From positions 95,012 to 159,011 of the forward strand of contig CATKHK010000095.1 of the NCBI GenBank assembly GCA_949751835.1: a DNA stretch of 64,000 nt. The letters are read 5' to 3'. Origin of the DNA: Blepharisma japonicum (Eukaryota; Ciliophora; Heterotrichea; Heterotrichida; Blepharismidae). Position 1 is the first letter of the stretch, and each line of letters begins with the position of its first letter. The position numbers and the translations under genes are program-made. Below are positions 11,966-24,134 of this stretch, piece after piece. The notes beneath the pieces were generated by a model. The model searched no databases. It worked only from the letters and a program-made list of their open reading frames with translations, and was not told the origin of the DNA.

Positions 11966-13955
11966 ATGAATAAAGACACAATTCTCAGCCTAACAAAATC
12001 CACAAATATCCAAGGTCTAAAGCTTTCAGTCTTATCTCACCTTGCAGATTACCCTCATCTTACAGACAGTCTTATCGGCGAACTGGAATTATCTTTATCA
12101 CATTTCATCAAGCAAGGCTACACAACTAAAAATTTCACAGAAGTCGGGATTATTCTTGATTTGATCACATGACTATATGAAGAAAAGAAAATTGACCTGC
12201 TACAGTCTTTATCAGTTATCGAAGATACCTTTGAGAAGCTGGACACCTTGCATATAGAAGAATTTTTTCCTCATTTAGAAAAACTCGGCTCCAAACAAAT
12301 AGTATCTTTTATTGTAGACTGAAGAAAAAGCCAAAACAGTGATGCTGAGAATCAACAACAGCCTCTTAAAGCGGCTAAGCAAGCGATGCCAAGCTAAATT
12401 CAGATTTCGTGTACAATTGTTGCTGGCTTCCTCAATTGCATTGATTTCTGAACGATCTGGAGTTAACTTTAAAGGGAACTTCGCAAGCAGGGCAACAAAG
12501 ACTCAAATAAGCAATGACACAGTGTTTTCCTGAATTCTCAATGTTTTGAATTTTTCACGTGACCCAATTACCCTTTTTAAGGATTCAGATAAATTTGACA
12601 GATGTTTAGAGCATATTGAAAATCTGCTGGAGCACTTCAAAACCATTAATATCGAAAAATCAAGTACGGCTTTTTATCTTCCTGAAGCCAGGCTATTTGA
12701 ATTTCAAATAAAAGACTCAGAATTTATATGTTTTATCGTCACTTTAATTATGCTGCTAGCTCAGACTTTAACTTTACCTGCAAACCAAGCACAAACTTCT
12801 GCATTTGTCTTAAGTGAATTGCAAAAAAACAAGCTGGGATCAATTGTGTTGAAATCTAAAGACATTTTAAATGAAATAAACCCACCCATTCTAAAAATCA
12901 TAGAATCGTCATTAAACAATGAATTATTTTGGATTAAGTGGAAACTAAACCAATGCCAAGCTTTTGAAAAAGAAAGCTGCATTGAAGTCCCTTCTAAGCA
13001 TGAAATTGAGCTCGAAGAAGGCGAAGTTGGAAATGATGAAGTCAAGACAAATAAATCTGAGCCTCTATTTGACGAATATCTGCGAGAACCGACTATGGAG
13101 AACTATTTGGAAAAAGTTTATGCAGATTTAGACCCTGATGAAGGTATTGAAGAAGAATATAAATGCAAAAAAGACCCTGTCTACTCCTGGAGACTATTAA
13201 GGCTGGTTTCACAAAACAGAATTGATATTTTTAGCAGACTGGAGAACATTGATGTAGAAAAAGTTGCCATTGAAATCAAAAAAGAGGCAGGAGAATGGGT
13301 AGAGCCAGAAGAAAACGGAGAAAATGAAGGAAGCAGCGTAATTATTGAAGATGAAAATATGGAAGAGGCAAATAATGGATTTTCAGAAGAAAATATCAAA
13401 GAAGAAAATGAAGAAGTGAAAATGGGTATAGAAAGTGAAGGATTTGAGGAAGGAGAAGACATAAAAGATGAAGAAAAAGCTGAAGAGGAGAGGATAGAGG
13501 AAGAAAAAGATATGAAAGAAGAATCTGAAAAAACTGAGAGCAAAAGAGAAGTGATAGAAATATATGACTCTTCAGATAAGATAGAAGAAGAGGAAAAAAT
13601 GCAGGATGAAGCTGAAAAAAAGACAGACAAAAGAGATGTGATAGAAATTCATAGCTCGCCAAGAAATTCACCTAAGACGGATGAAGAAATAAAAAATACT
13701 GAAGAAAAAGAAAAAATCACAACGAAAGATAAATTTTATGAGTCTTTAAGTAAGTCACCTAAGGAAAAAATAAAAGAATCTGAAAAAATCACAAGTAAAA
13801 AAGATGTGAAAGAAATTCAAGATTTTTCAAGAAATTCACCTAGAAAAGAGGAAAATAAAAAAATAAAAGAAGTTGAAAAAATCCCAATCAAAAGAGAAGG
13901 GAAAGAAATAAATGACTCTCCAAGAAAATCACCCAAAGTTGATAAATCCGCATAA
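11966..13955 (+). CDS. THOC1: THO complex subunit 1 (THOC1/HPR1)
   Basis: There are two exons, 11966-12301 and 12318-13955, joined across a 16-nt intron, giving 657 residues. Only this splice keeps the conserved core in frame: NNSLLKRLSKRC..., RVQLLLASSIALISERSGVN and NVLNFSRDP match the THOC1 core (RCNELLRRLS, FLA..FPLSE+SGLN, F..L...F..P). Further on, IEEEYKCKKDPVYSWRLLRL corresponds to the EYKAVNNSNYGWRALRL region of THOC1. THO is the nuclear complex that couples transcription elongation with mRNP assembly and export. The C-terminal third (about 430-657) is Glu/Lys-rich with repeated RNSP/RKSP motifs and lacks the death domain seen in animal THOC1. TGA codons at 12170 and 12531 are Trp. 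The start is the first ATG after an in-frame TAA. Confidence 0.87.
12302..12317 (+). other. 16-nt intron in THOC1
   Basis: It reads GTATCTTTTATTGTAG. Removing 16 nt shifts the frame so that the THOC1 core follows directly; other GT...AG pairs before the in-frame TAA either leave the frame wrong or would need an unusually long intron. Confidence 0.82.
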
Positions 13956-14013
13956 TTTTCCATAATTTAATCTAGCACATTATGAGTTTTTTAAATTATT
14001 ATCATTATTTACT

Positions 14014-16086
14014 TTACACATAATCTCTTTCTTCAGTTCGTCTCGTTTCTCTTTCCTCCGTCATCCTTGTCTCTCTTTCTTCTGACTGTTGCCTTGACAT
14101 TTCTGGTTGCTTAACAATCATTGATTTCAGCACACTTTTAATCGGTCCAATCGTTGATTGTTTTTCATTTATCAGCTCAATAGCCATATTTACATTTAAG
14201 CTTGGGATTCCTTCATCCACTACATCAATGACTGTATCTTCGTCAAAGCCCAGCATGACTACATCTTCAATAAACTGATTCCTCATATTTCTCAATAGCA
14301 TGCTGCTGGGGTGTGGATTTTTAGGAGACGGAAGCATCATTCTTTGGGAATTTATTTGATTTTGGCCTCTTGCACTTCCAATAGTATCTAACACCTCAGT
14401 TTTCGATGGAGGATTTGGCTTGATGCCTTTATTTTTCATATATCCTATCACCTGCTTCGGGATTTCAAGTAAAACTTCTTTAGCAAGCTCATGTGGCATC
14501 CCTTTAAACTGGCTAAAACGGACAAACTGCACTATATCCCTTTCCATCCCACGGTTCTGTCTTTTAGAAAACAGCGGATTTATGTCAGCGTCCAAAAATT
14601 CCATGACTGAAAAATCCTCATGGCCTATACCGACAATAATAATGCTAAACGGCAAAAAACTTCCTGACACAATTTCGTCTACTGTGCTTTCTACGTCATT
14701 AATAATGCCATCAGTCAGTATTAAAAGGATAAAATACTGTTGGGCTTCTTGAGAGACTTGGACACTTGAAGCATAATCTGAAGCTGTTTTGATAAGTTCG
14801 TGAAAAATAGTAGGGCCGTGGAAAATGATAGAATTTATTGTTGATTTGTAGACGTTTAAGACTCCTTCTATTCCAGTGACTTCTGGGTCGAAAATGTTTT
14901 TGTTAAGAGCGAAGCAGTGGGAGACTATGTCAAAATATGGAGGTAGACGAGCACCAAAGCCATAGGTAGGAATACGCTTATCTGAGTCATAATATTGTAA
15001 AATTTCACCGACTGCTTTAATAGCTTGAATATACTCGTTAGGCTTTTCAGTCGAAAAGTAATGGAGGGAGTTTGGTGAAGATGGTAAGCCGTTGGACTTG
15101 GTGAAATCAATCCCTATTATAAGAGAAATTTCGCAGCCACCAAAGACATAGTCTAAAAATGTGCAAACTTCTTGGTAAATGAATCGATTTAGCTTAAGAA
15201 TTCCTATAGGTTTTCCATTATTCCTAATCGTTGTCTCGAAGTTTTCATTAATTTTAAGCTCTTCCAATGTAAATTCACTTTTTCCTAAAAATTTATGTGA
15301 AAGCATTTTATCAATTTTATAAATTCCTAAAGTTACAGGTTTTCTTTCGTCACCTTTACACAGCCGATTTATAGTCAATTCAAACTGCTCTCAAACCCTC
15401 GGTATTTTTGCGAGACCTTCAGTCTGATATATACAAACTTCATTATTCTCTGCAATTCTTGATAACTTTAATAGTAAATGCCCTTTGATTTTTTGATTGA
15501 TAAATTCCCACTGCATTTTGATGCGGTGCTTCAGTCTACTCATTTCTTCACTGGAAACTGTAATACTCCCACCGTTTTCTGTTCTTACATTGGAGTTGAT
15601 AAGATCTCTTGTAATAGAATGCGAAGGGGAGCATACAAGTTCATGAATGTTGAATTTGGCTGAGCCTATCTGTGTTTGCCGTTTAAGACTTTTGGAATCT
15701 TGTGAATAATTGATATTGTAAATATCAAAGCGAAACCGCAGCTGCTTTTCAAATGAGTAAGAAATTTTGAAAGATTTGATAAAAGAAGGATTCAGATTAT
15801 TTCTTTGAATTTCTGTGCGACCTTTTTCAGTTCAGTTTCCAGTGCCATCATCTATATAAAAGACAGCTACAGGATCGACTGTTATGCCTTTGCCAGCAAA
15901 AAGGTTATTGCAGGATATAGAAAGCTCAACAGCTGAGACAAGGTCAAAGTCTTCATCTTGAGCACGGATTGGGAGCTCCGCAATTTCTTCGATTTCGCTG
16001 TCTTCGTCTGGATTAAGCTTGTGAGTTAAATGGACGCTGCCTGAAACGATTGAGCCAGGGGATTTTCTGCTAGTCACACATCCCAT
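14014..16086 (-). CDS. Copine (two C2 domains + copine vWA) with N-terminal lipid anchor motif
   Basis: The 690-residue protein has two N-terminal C2 domains (about residues 20-300; WTELKK, NNLNPSF, FRFDIYNI) and then the copine A-domain (about 315-560). The MIDAS-type motif DFTKSNG has D327, and copine-specific segments follow, such as YGFGARLPP, LILTDGI and VGIGHEDFSVMEFLD. Copines are calcium-dependent phospholipid-binding proteins in membrane signalling and trafficking. The protein begins MGCVTSRK: Gly2 fits N-myristoylation and Cys3 palmitoylation, as in plant BONZAI copines. A linker and a UBA-like stretch (about 605-640) precede a Glu/Arg-repeat tail. TGA at 15832 and in VWEQF encode Trp. 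Its 3' end is 58 bp from that of THOC1. Confidence 0.92.
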
Positions 16087-17313
16087 AAATTACAATTTTA
16101 TTTATTCTATTTTATAAACACTGCGACTTATTGATTTTGGTCTACTTAATTGCTGTTTAAATAGCCATATTAAATTCCAATTATAATTTATCAAACATAG
16201 CTTAGTGTACTTTAAGAAAAGTCAAGTTCTTTTTCTTATTTATATTATAGAAATTGAAAAATTAAAATAAATGAAGGTAGAGCTGTAAATGAAGAGAATG
16301 AGACTTAAGTGAAGGAAGTGAAGAAAAAAAGGTGGAGGTATTAAATTTGGATATTTTAAAAAGAGGCTGGTCCTGACACAGGGCAATAATCCTAATTTAT
16401 TTATTTTATTTTGGCATCTTCTGTTGGCTAACCAAGGAGCCCAAAAGATGTTTTGGTCAATGAGACACAGCATCTATTGAATAGATTATCTTCTATTTTC
16501 TTATTTGGATCAATAGTTAAATTTATTATTTATTATCTAGATTTATTAGGTAATAAACATAGAAAAAATTTAAAAGAACTAAGATTTCAAATTTGCTTAT
16601 TTTTTATTATTCAAATGATATTTCACATATTTATCAAGCTCTTATAATTGCTCAACAGTTTCTTTTATCACTCCTTAAGGAGTTAATTTCTTTTAGATTT
16701 AGTGCTATTCGCTTAAGAAATTGAGATTATTTGACAGGATTTGTATTTGTTCTGTTATAGTGCAGATGATTGCACAAACAATTATTCAATATACTAATTA
16801 TTAAAACATTTATGTTGATAAAAGAGTTTTGTGTAAATCTGCTTTGTTTTATTTAATATAATATAATCGAAATGGTGCGTGAAGTGTAGGACTCAGATCT
16901 TAAAAATTAAAAGACTTTCCCAAGAGATGGAGGCTGAGAAATTTAGGGTACTTGGCAGACCTGTGCTATATAAGAAGATTCAAAGCCAAAGTTAGGCTGA
17001 TCTCCTCATACGACCAATATATGCCCGTGAAACGTTGACAAGCCTGAAGAAAATAACTCTATTGAGCGTATCTCAGAATTATTTTGAAATGTATCTGATT
17101 CAGGCAACTTGACATGAGACATTAAACTAACAAGAAAATTAATCTTTGACATAATATATTGCCAATTTTTAGCATGTTTAAAATAAAAGGGTAAAGCATT
17201 GTCCTTAATCTAGCAAAGAGAAAATATGGTTATAGCAAAAACATAACTAATTTAAGTGTTAAATAATAAGTTTCCAATTTAAAATCAAACTGAAATTGCG
17301 TCATAAATTAGTT
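16087..17313. other. Intergenic region containing a higher-GC block
   Basis: This 1.2-kb spacer is mostly AT-rich, but about 16870-17125 is clearly richer in G and C and is described separately. A plus-strand open stretch around 16287-16510 containing TGA codons overlaps a minus-strand one; neither resembles a known protein. Confidence 0.45.
16907..17122 (-). other. Candidate small gene or conserved block
   Basis: An ATG at 17122 opens a frame of 59 codons with one in-frame TGA (Trp), including LPESDTFQNN, STFHGHILVVWGDQPNFGF and SSYIAQVCQVP, ending at TAA. The balanced amino-acid composition is unlike the surrounding random frames. A GT...AG pair of 18 nt could join it to eight further codons ending at 16907, and a 15-nt GT...AG also lies inside. 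The plus strand is open over parts of the same block, so a structured non-coding RNA is an alternative. I recognise neither a protein nor an RNA family. Confidence 0.3.
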
Positions 17314-18102
17314 TTACATTAAATTATTTTCGCTTTTCCTTCGACGATGACATTTAATTGATTTTTGTTTAAAAATTGCACTTTCTTCTGGTGATTTGGA
17401 TATAGCTTTTGAAATGCAGCCACTATATGGAGTATCTTGCATTATAAAACAGCCAAATTCATTGTGTGCTTTACTCGAAGCTGTGCTTATCATATCTTCT
17501 CTGCCAAATAAATCTGACTCAAAGCTTCCTTCTTTGTTCATGCTCTCTAAGAGTAAATTTTTTAATTTCCTCAAGTTTTCTGCCTTCATATGTTTACTTT
17601 TTTCATCTTCTGTTTCAATCATATGGATTATATTTTGAAATTCGAGAGTCTCCTGATTAGACTTTGCTTCGTCTTCACTTTCTTGGCTAACTAATCTGGG
17701 CTCATCTATTTTTTCTTCAATTTCTTTTAGATGTGTAATATTTATTTCTGCATTCTTGGTGGTCTTTAGCGGAGATTTCGTCTTATGACTATGATCTGTG
17801 TCAATTTCAAGATTTTTGTAAGATAAAGCTGAAAAGTATGCTTGATTTCCAGAAATCGTGCGCTTGTGACTGGGCTTGGGGTGCTTTGGAAGAGGCGGTT
17901 TCAACGAAAACTCATCCATGGAGTAATTACTTTTATGAGATGGGCTTCGCTTTGGCTCAGTGAATATGAGTCTTGTTTCCTGCTTATTTGGGAGTTGCAA
18001 AAATTGGGAATTATCGAATTGGTCTGGTGAATATCTAGATTCTGGTGTAAGGTTGTATGGTCTCTCTTTTGGAGTGATATTAGCTGGGTTGTAAGGTCTC
18101 AT
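17314..18102 (-). CDS. Uncharacterised low-complexity phosphoprotein-like protein
   Basis: The protein has 262 residues, starting at the ATG at 18102 (MRPYNPANITPKERPYN); the open frame extends six codons further up without an ATG. It is rich in Ser, Lys, Pro and Glu, with many SP/TP sites and a basic end (CHRRRKSENN) resembling an AGC-kinase/14-3-3 site. The stretch about 130-200 is predicted helical (LKEIEEKIDE, AENLRKLKNLLLESM). No family recognised. Confidence 0.65.
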   Translation of the reverse strand: MRPYNPANITPKERPYNLTPESRYSPDQFDNSQFLQLPNKQETRLIFTEPKRSPSHKSNYSMDEFSLKPPLPKHPKPSHKRTISGNQAYFSALSYKNLEIDTDHSHKTKSPLKTTKNAEINITHLKEIEEKIDEPRLVSQESEDEAKSNQETLEFQNIIHMIETEDEKSKHMKAENLRKLKNLLLESMNKEGSFESDLFGREDMISTASSKAHNEFGCFIMQDTPYSGCISKAISKSPEESAIFKQKSIKCHRRRKSENNLM

Positions 18103-18362
18103 TTTATTATTAAGAGTCAAATTTTACACGAAAATGGTGGAATTAACAAGGAATAAAGAGTTAATATAATTAATGGGAAACTTTGCTCTAATCATTCAAA
18201 TTTCTGGTAGGAGATTTTATATTATGACATTTCTTCATCCTAATATCAACAAAATTCAAAATTAAGTGCTAAAACATCAAAAAATTCTAATCTAATTTCA
18301 TTTAGCTCAATTTTCAAACCTTTGTCAGATTAAAAAATCAAATATTCAGATTTCAAATTTGG

Positions 18363-18554
18363 ATGTGCAATAGATTTTTTACCATTGTATCTAATGAGAT
18401 AAATCACTTTGATATAAAAGAAATAATCAAAAAAAATGAATCGTATGGAACTATTTTTCCCAACCCTGTAAGTCAAAATTACCTATTGTACATCCAGATT
18501 CCTTATCTCAAAAGATGTGACTTGCTAGAGAATTTAAGAAGAATCAACATATAG
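18363..18554 (+). CDS. Possible small protein
   Basis: A 63-codon frame from an ATG, with moderately balanced composition (FPNPVSQNYLLYIQIPYLKRC). It lies in the spacer between two minus-strand genes. It has no recognisable domain and may be chance. Confidence 0.28.
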   Translation: MCNRFFTIVSNEINHFDIKEIIKKNESYGTIFPNPVSQNYLLYIQIPYLKRCDLLENLRRINI

Positions 18555-18630
18555 TGAAATAGAATGATAAATCAAATAATAGATCATATAGATATATTAA
18601 AATGATAGCTAATATAAAGTCAAATAAAAG

Positions 18631-19809
18631 TTATTCCTCTTTAATTGTATCTATTATAGCTGCACAGTAGTTATATTTTCCTGTCATGTATTGAACATAG
18701 CCTGGGAAAAAACTTGGATTCGTGATTTCTGTCTTTTCCGGATATTCCATCTGGACGCTATAATAATTTTTTGTAAAAGGGCCTCCATAATACATAACCC
18801 TTGATTCCTTAAAAAGCACTGAAAAATAATCCATCCCGCAGCATATTTGCTGCACCTCTAACTCTGCTGGGACATCAAATTTCTTAGGATATCTTCATAT
18901 CTTAAGCCCTGCTACATAGATATGCCCAATATTGCTTTTTATCATCATAGTATTTGTCCCTAAACATATTTCTTTAATTACATTCAGCTCACTTATTTTA
19001 AGCAGGGTTGGGGTGTTAGCACTAACTGTTTCAAAAAATTCGTTCTCATCTCCTACCCCAATTTCATAATCCTCGTTATTTCCCCACACATAGAGTTTAC
19101 CTGAAGATGTTAACGCAGCACTTGAATTTTCTCCAGCAGCAATTTTAATGACTTTATCACCCTCTAGTTTTTCAAAAAAAGGAATTTTTCGAGGAACTTC
19201 TAAATGGCTGTCAAATTCATTTTCACCAAGAGCTCCGACTTCATTGTTTCCTCATGCATAAATGCTACCTTCGTCAGTTAAAGCTAAACAATGGCGATTT
19301 CCAGAAGCAATTTCTATTATGTGATCCTGGATTGTCTCGATTTTTTTTGGCAGCTCAGCTTTATTTTCTGAAAAATATCCTAAAGTATTGCGTGAGCGCC
19401 ATTTAAAGATCTTGCGTAATGGATTTTGAGAGCTCGCGAAGCCCCATGAGTAGACTTCTCCTGATTCTGAGAGGGCGATGGTGTGGTATTCCCCACACTC
19501 AAGCTGCTTCATTGGTGGAATAGAGTGAACCTTCATTGGACCTAAGGTATATTTAGATGTGTGACCTAGCTGGAGATAATCGTTGTTTCCAAATGTGTAA
19601 ACCTCGCCTGAGCTTGTAATAAACCCACAATGAGATGGGCCAGTTGAGACGCTAACTACATTTTCATTGAAATTTTGGTTATCGCCTGTCTTTTCTATTT
19701 CTTTTGGGGTAAATAATTTTGTCCCTGGAGGCTTATTATGACCAAGGTATTTCCCTTCTCCCCAAACATAAAGAGAACCAAAATTCCTTAGAAACTTTGA
19801 AATTTTCAT
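18631..19809 (-). CDS. RCC1-repeat (beta-propeller) protein
   Basis: The 392-residue protein is built of about six or seven RCC1-type repeats, with signatures such as GSLYVWGEG, GEVYTFGNNDYLQLG, GEVYSWGF, GSIYAWGNNEVGALG and GKLYVWGNNEDYEIG, each followed by a conserved C/A-G-x-x-H/S-x-x-A-L turn (ASGNRHCLALTDEG). TGAs at 19252 and 18895 fall on the Trp of Y-x-W-G-type positions, supporting the code. RCC1-like propellers include the Ran exchange factor and many unrelated scaffolds. The protein is only the propeller, without the basic N-terminal tail of RCC1, so a specific role cannot be assigned. Confidence 0.85.
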
Positions 19810-20007
19810 TTATCTATAAAGTTTAAAAGCATGTTTTGTAAAGAAATATTAAATATCTTGAAAACTTCAAATTTATTATTATTTTACTAACAGCATTTAT
19901 CTAACAAATGAAAATTTATGTGCTTATTTCAGAAATTACTTAAATTTGGTATAAGTTTCCATTATAATTGAAATTGTTTCTAGCATGTTTTCCATAAATA
20001 TTCTATG

Positions 20008-22353
20008 CTATGTTCTTTTTACTATGTCACAAATATTATCATTCAAAATACCTTCAACTCTGAACGCCTTTTGGACTGGCTCTGAATTCAAGAGAGTTTT
20101 GAATTCATTTTCTTCGTTTTCATTTAAAGGTTTTATTAGGCAAAAAGATAATTGAACAATTATTTGTTTCACCTCAGGTAGAAAATTAGTATGCACATTT
20201 TTTAAAGTTCCATTAAAAAGTCTAGTCATATGAGATGCTAGGAATTGTCTTAAAATAGAGTTTTGTTCTCCATGGCTGAAAGTTACCTTATAAAGGAATG
20301 AATTGTAAAACTCTTCTAAATATAAAATTTGATTCTTCTGATTCTCAAAGTATTCTATTCAATACTGATCATCAATATATTCATTTGAATTTGATAGCAT
20401 GCTTTCAACTATTAATGGAATTTTTTCTTTCAAATTTTTATTGTTACATGCTTTAAATCCACTTATGCTAAATTCATTTGGCTTATTTAAAGGACTGACT
20501 TCTTTAGACTCTTCAAAATGTTGATTTTGAATGGGTTCTATTGATAGATAATTCTCACTTTCTTCAATTTCTGGCTTTTTATCAATAAGTATTCTTAGAT
20601 ATTTTATGAAAATGTCTTCCAATGAAGTTTTAATAAGACTGAGAAAATACTTTGCGATTTTTTCTCTGTTTTTGCTGTCTTCATAAGAGATTTTTTCGAT
20701 CTCAAAATCTTTAAGATTATTATGTATGTCCAAATAAAAAGCAAGCAAACGGCTTGTGTTTTTAGTTTTTATAATCTCAATGTAATTAGTGAAAAATTCT
20801 TCAAACCATTCAACTTCTTCAAAATTAAATTGATTCAAGTTTTCAGATTCCAAACTTAGGATTCTATCGCATAAATATAATAATTTCGAAACTGAAAAGT
20901 TCAGTTTAGCTTGATCCAGATAAACAGCGCGTATATTAATATTTTCATATATTTCTTTAATAATTTTCTTTTTATTTTCTTTTCATTCAGGAAGAAGATT
21001 TGCATTCAAAATAGCTGTAAATTCAGCCTTAATATTCGGGATAAATGAAAAAAATGCACTGAAAAAATTTAATACTTCATTTTCGGACCAATCAACTATA
21101 TTTGTGTATTGGCAAATAAAAGAGATTAAATAATCTACAATATATCTTTTTTGAGCTCAATCTTTATAATAATACAGCGCAAACCTTTGAATATATCTTT
21201 GAACACTCATTAAGGGTTTGGGATTTATTTGAGAAATAATTTTGAAATAAGAATGAACAAAACTGGGTGAAAAGTATGTACTGGTTAATTGAAAGTCAAC
21301 TAAATTTTCAATTTCGTATTGAAATGCACTAAAAAATTGAGGTTCTTCAATGTATCGGTCTAAAGAAAGACTATTGAAAGCATCAAATGCATTTTCCCTA
21401 TTTATATCTGATATGTAAATGTTTAATGCTTCCAATGTTCATTCAATCATACGTCTGGCTTTATTAGTAGGAGAATGGTGAAAATCATCTAAAAAGTATC
21501 TGAAAAACTCAATTATATTTTGCTCTTTACTAAGAATAAAATTTAATACAGCATCTTTTGACGAAATATATAAAGGATCAATGCGATTGCATATCAGCCG
21601 TATTGTGTTTATGTCCATTTCATGATATTGAATGACAAAAAGTGCATTAAAAAATGTATTTCATGAAGTTGAATCGATATTTTCTAATAGCTTTTGAATT
21701 TTATCATTTCTTGAAAATATGGCCTTAATAGGAAATATCTTAAAAATATCAGCTGTAAACATGAAAAACATATCTATGAAGCTTAAGTCTGCATCAGCAT
21801 AATTCATTAGTATTTCTGCTACTTCGAAAAATCTTTTTTGATGAATTTCTACAAGATTTCTTAATTCTATCTGAGAAAATTTGGTTATCAAAGAGAAATA
21901 GGCTACAAAGCTGCCGATAGTTTCTGTGCCAAGTGTTGCTTCATTTATAGGATCAGCTCTATTCACTATTAATGAAAACACTTCACTTGACTTCAAATGA
22001 TTCATAACTTTATTCAACACACCATCAGGCAGATTGGTTAAAGATCGAATCATTAAGCTTATAATGAACTCTTTATATTCAGAGTCTATAAGTTCGTATG
22101 CATAATCGCCATCAAAAATAAGTTCATTGGGGCTGAATTTGGTATAAGCCAAACAATTAATAAGCCTCAGTACTTTTGAAATTTCTTCACCATTTTCATT
22201 GAAGTTTAAGCTGTTTATGGCTTCTAATGTGAATTCAAATTTTGCTAATTCTGAGAGATCTTGAGAATTTTGTGCTTGATACCAATCCTTAAGCAATTGA
22301 CAGTTGCGGATCAAAAAATATTTTAGTGCTCTATTTTGATGGTCTGTATCCAT
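20008..22353 (-). CDS. Large helical repeat-like protein, unassigned
   Basis: One continuous frame of 781 residues from the ATG at 22353, with several TGA (Trp) codons, ending at TAG. It is almost entirely alpha-helical, with paired amphipathic helices (TLEAINSLNF, LRLINCLAYTKF, EFIISLMIRSLTNLP, RMIEWTLEALNIYI, EVLNFFSAFFSFI). This pattern is typical of HEAT/ARM solenoids such as karyopherins, but no diagnostic motif was found and the N-terminal importin-beta domain is not evident. Highly biased to Ile, Asn, Glu and Phe. Could be a divergent exportin-like or other scaffold protein. Confidence 0.65.
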
Positions 22354-22615
22354 ATTGTAATTATAATTAAAGGGGCTAATCAAAATTATTTTAGCTTAAA
22401 TAATAAACTCTTTTTATTTTTGGGATGATAATTATTCTAAAATAAGTTACCTAAAAAATACAAAAAACAATTCATTATATGAAAATATTAAAATAGCTTC
22501 ACTTCTTTTTAACATTAAGCCAAATCATCAATTGCTAATTTTAAAATTTAAATACAGATGATTATTGAAAAATTTTAATCTTTTCAACTTTACTTGTGGG
22601 AAAAAAATTTACAAA

Positions 22616-23848
22616 ATGGAAGCTTGGAAACTAATTGCAAAGAAAATTGAGCCTTTTCAGTACACAGTATGAACTGAGTTCACACCTCTTGCCATAAAAT
22701 ACAACGCAGTTAATTTAGGACAAGGCTTCCCTGCTTTCAAATGTCCTGACTTCGCAAAACAAGCTCTAATAGATGCAACAAATTCTGACGAAAATCAATA
22801 CTCAAGATCGCAAGGCTATCTTCCTCTGTGCCAAGAACTAGCTAGAGTTTATAGCCGGAAATATAATAGAGAAATTAATCCTCTGACAGAAGTAGCTGTC
22901 ACAATTGGTGCATCCGAAGGGATTATGTGTGCTCTCTTAGGCATGGTTGATCCTGGAGATGAAGTCGTTATGATAGAGCCTTGCTTTGACCTTTATATAC
23001 CCCAAACATCAATTTTCGGTGGAATACCAGTTGGTGTGCCTTTAACCCCACCAACCCCTGGAAAAAATCAATGGACTTTAGATTTTGACAGACTTGAAGC
23101 AGCTTTTAACGAAAGGACTCGGGTTTTCATGATAAATACACCTCACAACCCTATTGGAAAGGTTTTCACAAGACAAGAAATCGAAAAAATTGTGGAGATT
23201 TTGGAAAAGTGGCCAAATGTTTGCATAATTTCTGATGAAGTTTATGAATACATCACATATGATGGTAGAGAACATATAAGTATAGCCAACTTTGGAAACC
23301 TCTGGGATAGGACTGTTGTTTTTGGAAGTGCTGGGAAAATCTTTTCAGTGACTGGGTGGAAGACAGGATGGGCTATAGGTGGAGCCAGTGCTATCAAAAA
23401 AATCACGACAGCTCACATGTGGAATACATATTGCTCGAATACAGTCGTCCAAGGTGCTATTGCAAGAATGCTAAGAGTTGCTGATGAGCCTTATATAGGC
23501 TGTTCGAACTATTATGAGTGGATTAAAAATGAATATGCAAGAAAAAGAGAAATAGTTTACAACCTGCTGAGAAATGCTACAAAAATAGGAGTTGATCCTA
23601 TTATTCCTGAAGGCGGCTATTTTTTGTGTGCTAGAGTCAACCCTGCATTAATTGAGCCAAGCTACCTTGAAAACGCAACCAGTGACTTCGCATTTTGTAG
23701 ATGGATGACTGAAAAACTGGGTGTTTGTGCTATTCCTTGCTCAGCATTTTATTTAGAGAATCACAAGCAAGACGGAGAAAATCTTGTTCGGTTCGCTCTT
23801 TGCAAAGATTATAAAGATTACGAAGCTGCAGAAAAGTTGCTAAGTTAG
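22616..23848 (+). CDS. Class I aminotransferase, kynurenine aminotransferase/cysteine-S-conjugate beta-lyase type
   Basis: The 410-residue protein is a fold-type I PLP enzyme. N-terminal NLGQGFPAF (substrate loop), GASEGIMCALLG, NTPHNPIGKVF (the conserved N-P-x-G), SDEVYEYITYDG and GSAGKIFSVTGWKTGWAIG are all present; the Schiff-base lysine is K241. The order and wording match KYAT1/KYAT3-type enzymes, which transaminate kynurenine to kynurenic acid and act on glutamine or cysteine conjugates. The size is normal for a cytosolic form and no targeting peptide is evident. TGA at 22670 is Trp (YTVWTEF). Tryptophan and kynurenine metabolism is a plausible context in Blepharisma, whose gamone-2 (blepharismone) is tryptophan-derived; that link is inference. 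Confidence 0.9.
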
Positions 23849-24134
23849 AGCTAATAATATAATACTCATTGCTAAGTATTTTATATATCATTTTACAAGA
23901 ACATTTAATTAAATTTGTAAGCTGAGATCTTCATTATTAAATTATTCACTAAATCCATATAAATAAGAAAAACGATAGCATCCCTTTTATTAACTACAAA
24001 ATATTGCGGAGGGATCAAAGATTCTTATCACTCATTAGTCACCAGCGAATATAACTGAGAGCGCTATAATATCTATGTATAATTTAAATCTAAGAATTAG
24101 CATCTATTATATTTTTTTGTGAAACGATTGTGAT

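Noticed and set aside
13181-13671. Two Ser/Leu/Phe-rich frames on the minus strand
   Set aside because: They are shadows of the Glu/Lys-rich C-terminal tail of THOC1.
16240-16510. Overlapping open frames on both strands
   Set aside because: Neither has recognisable motifs, and they exclude each other; left as spacer.
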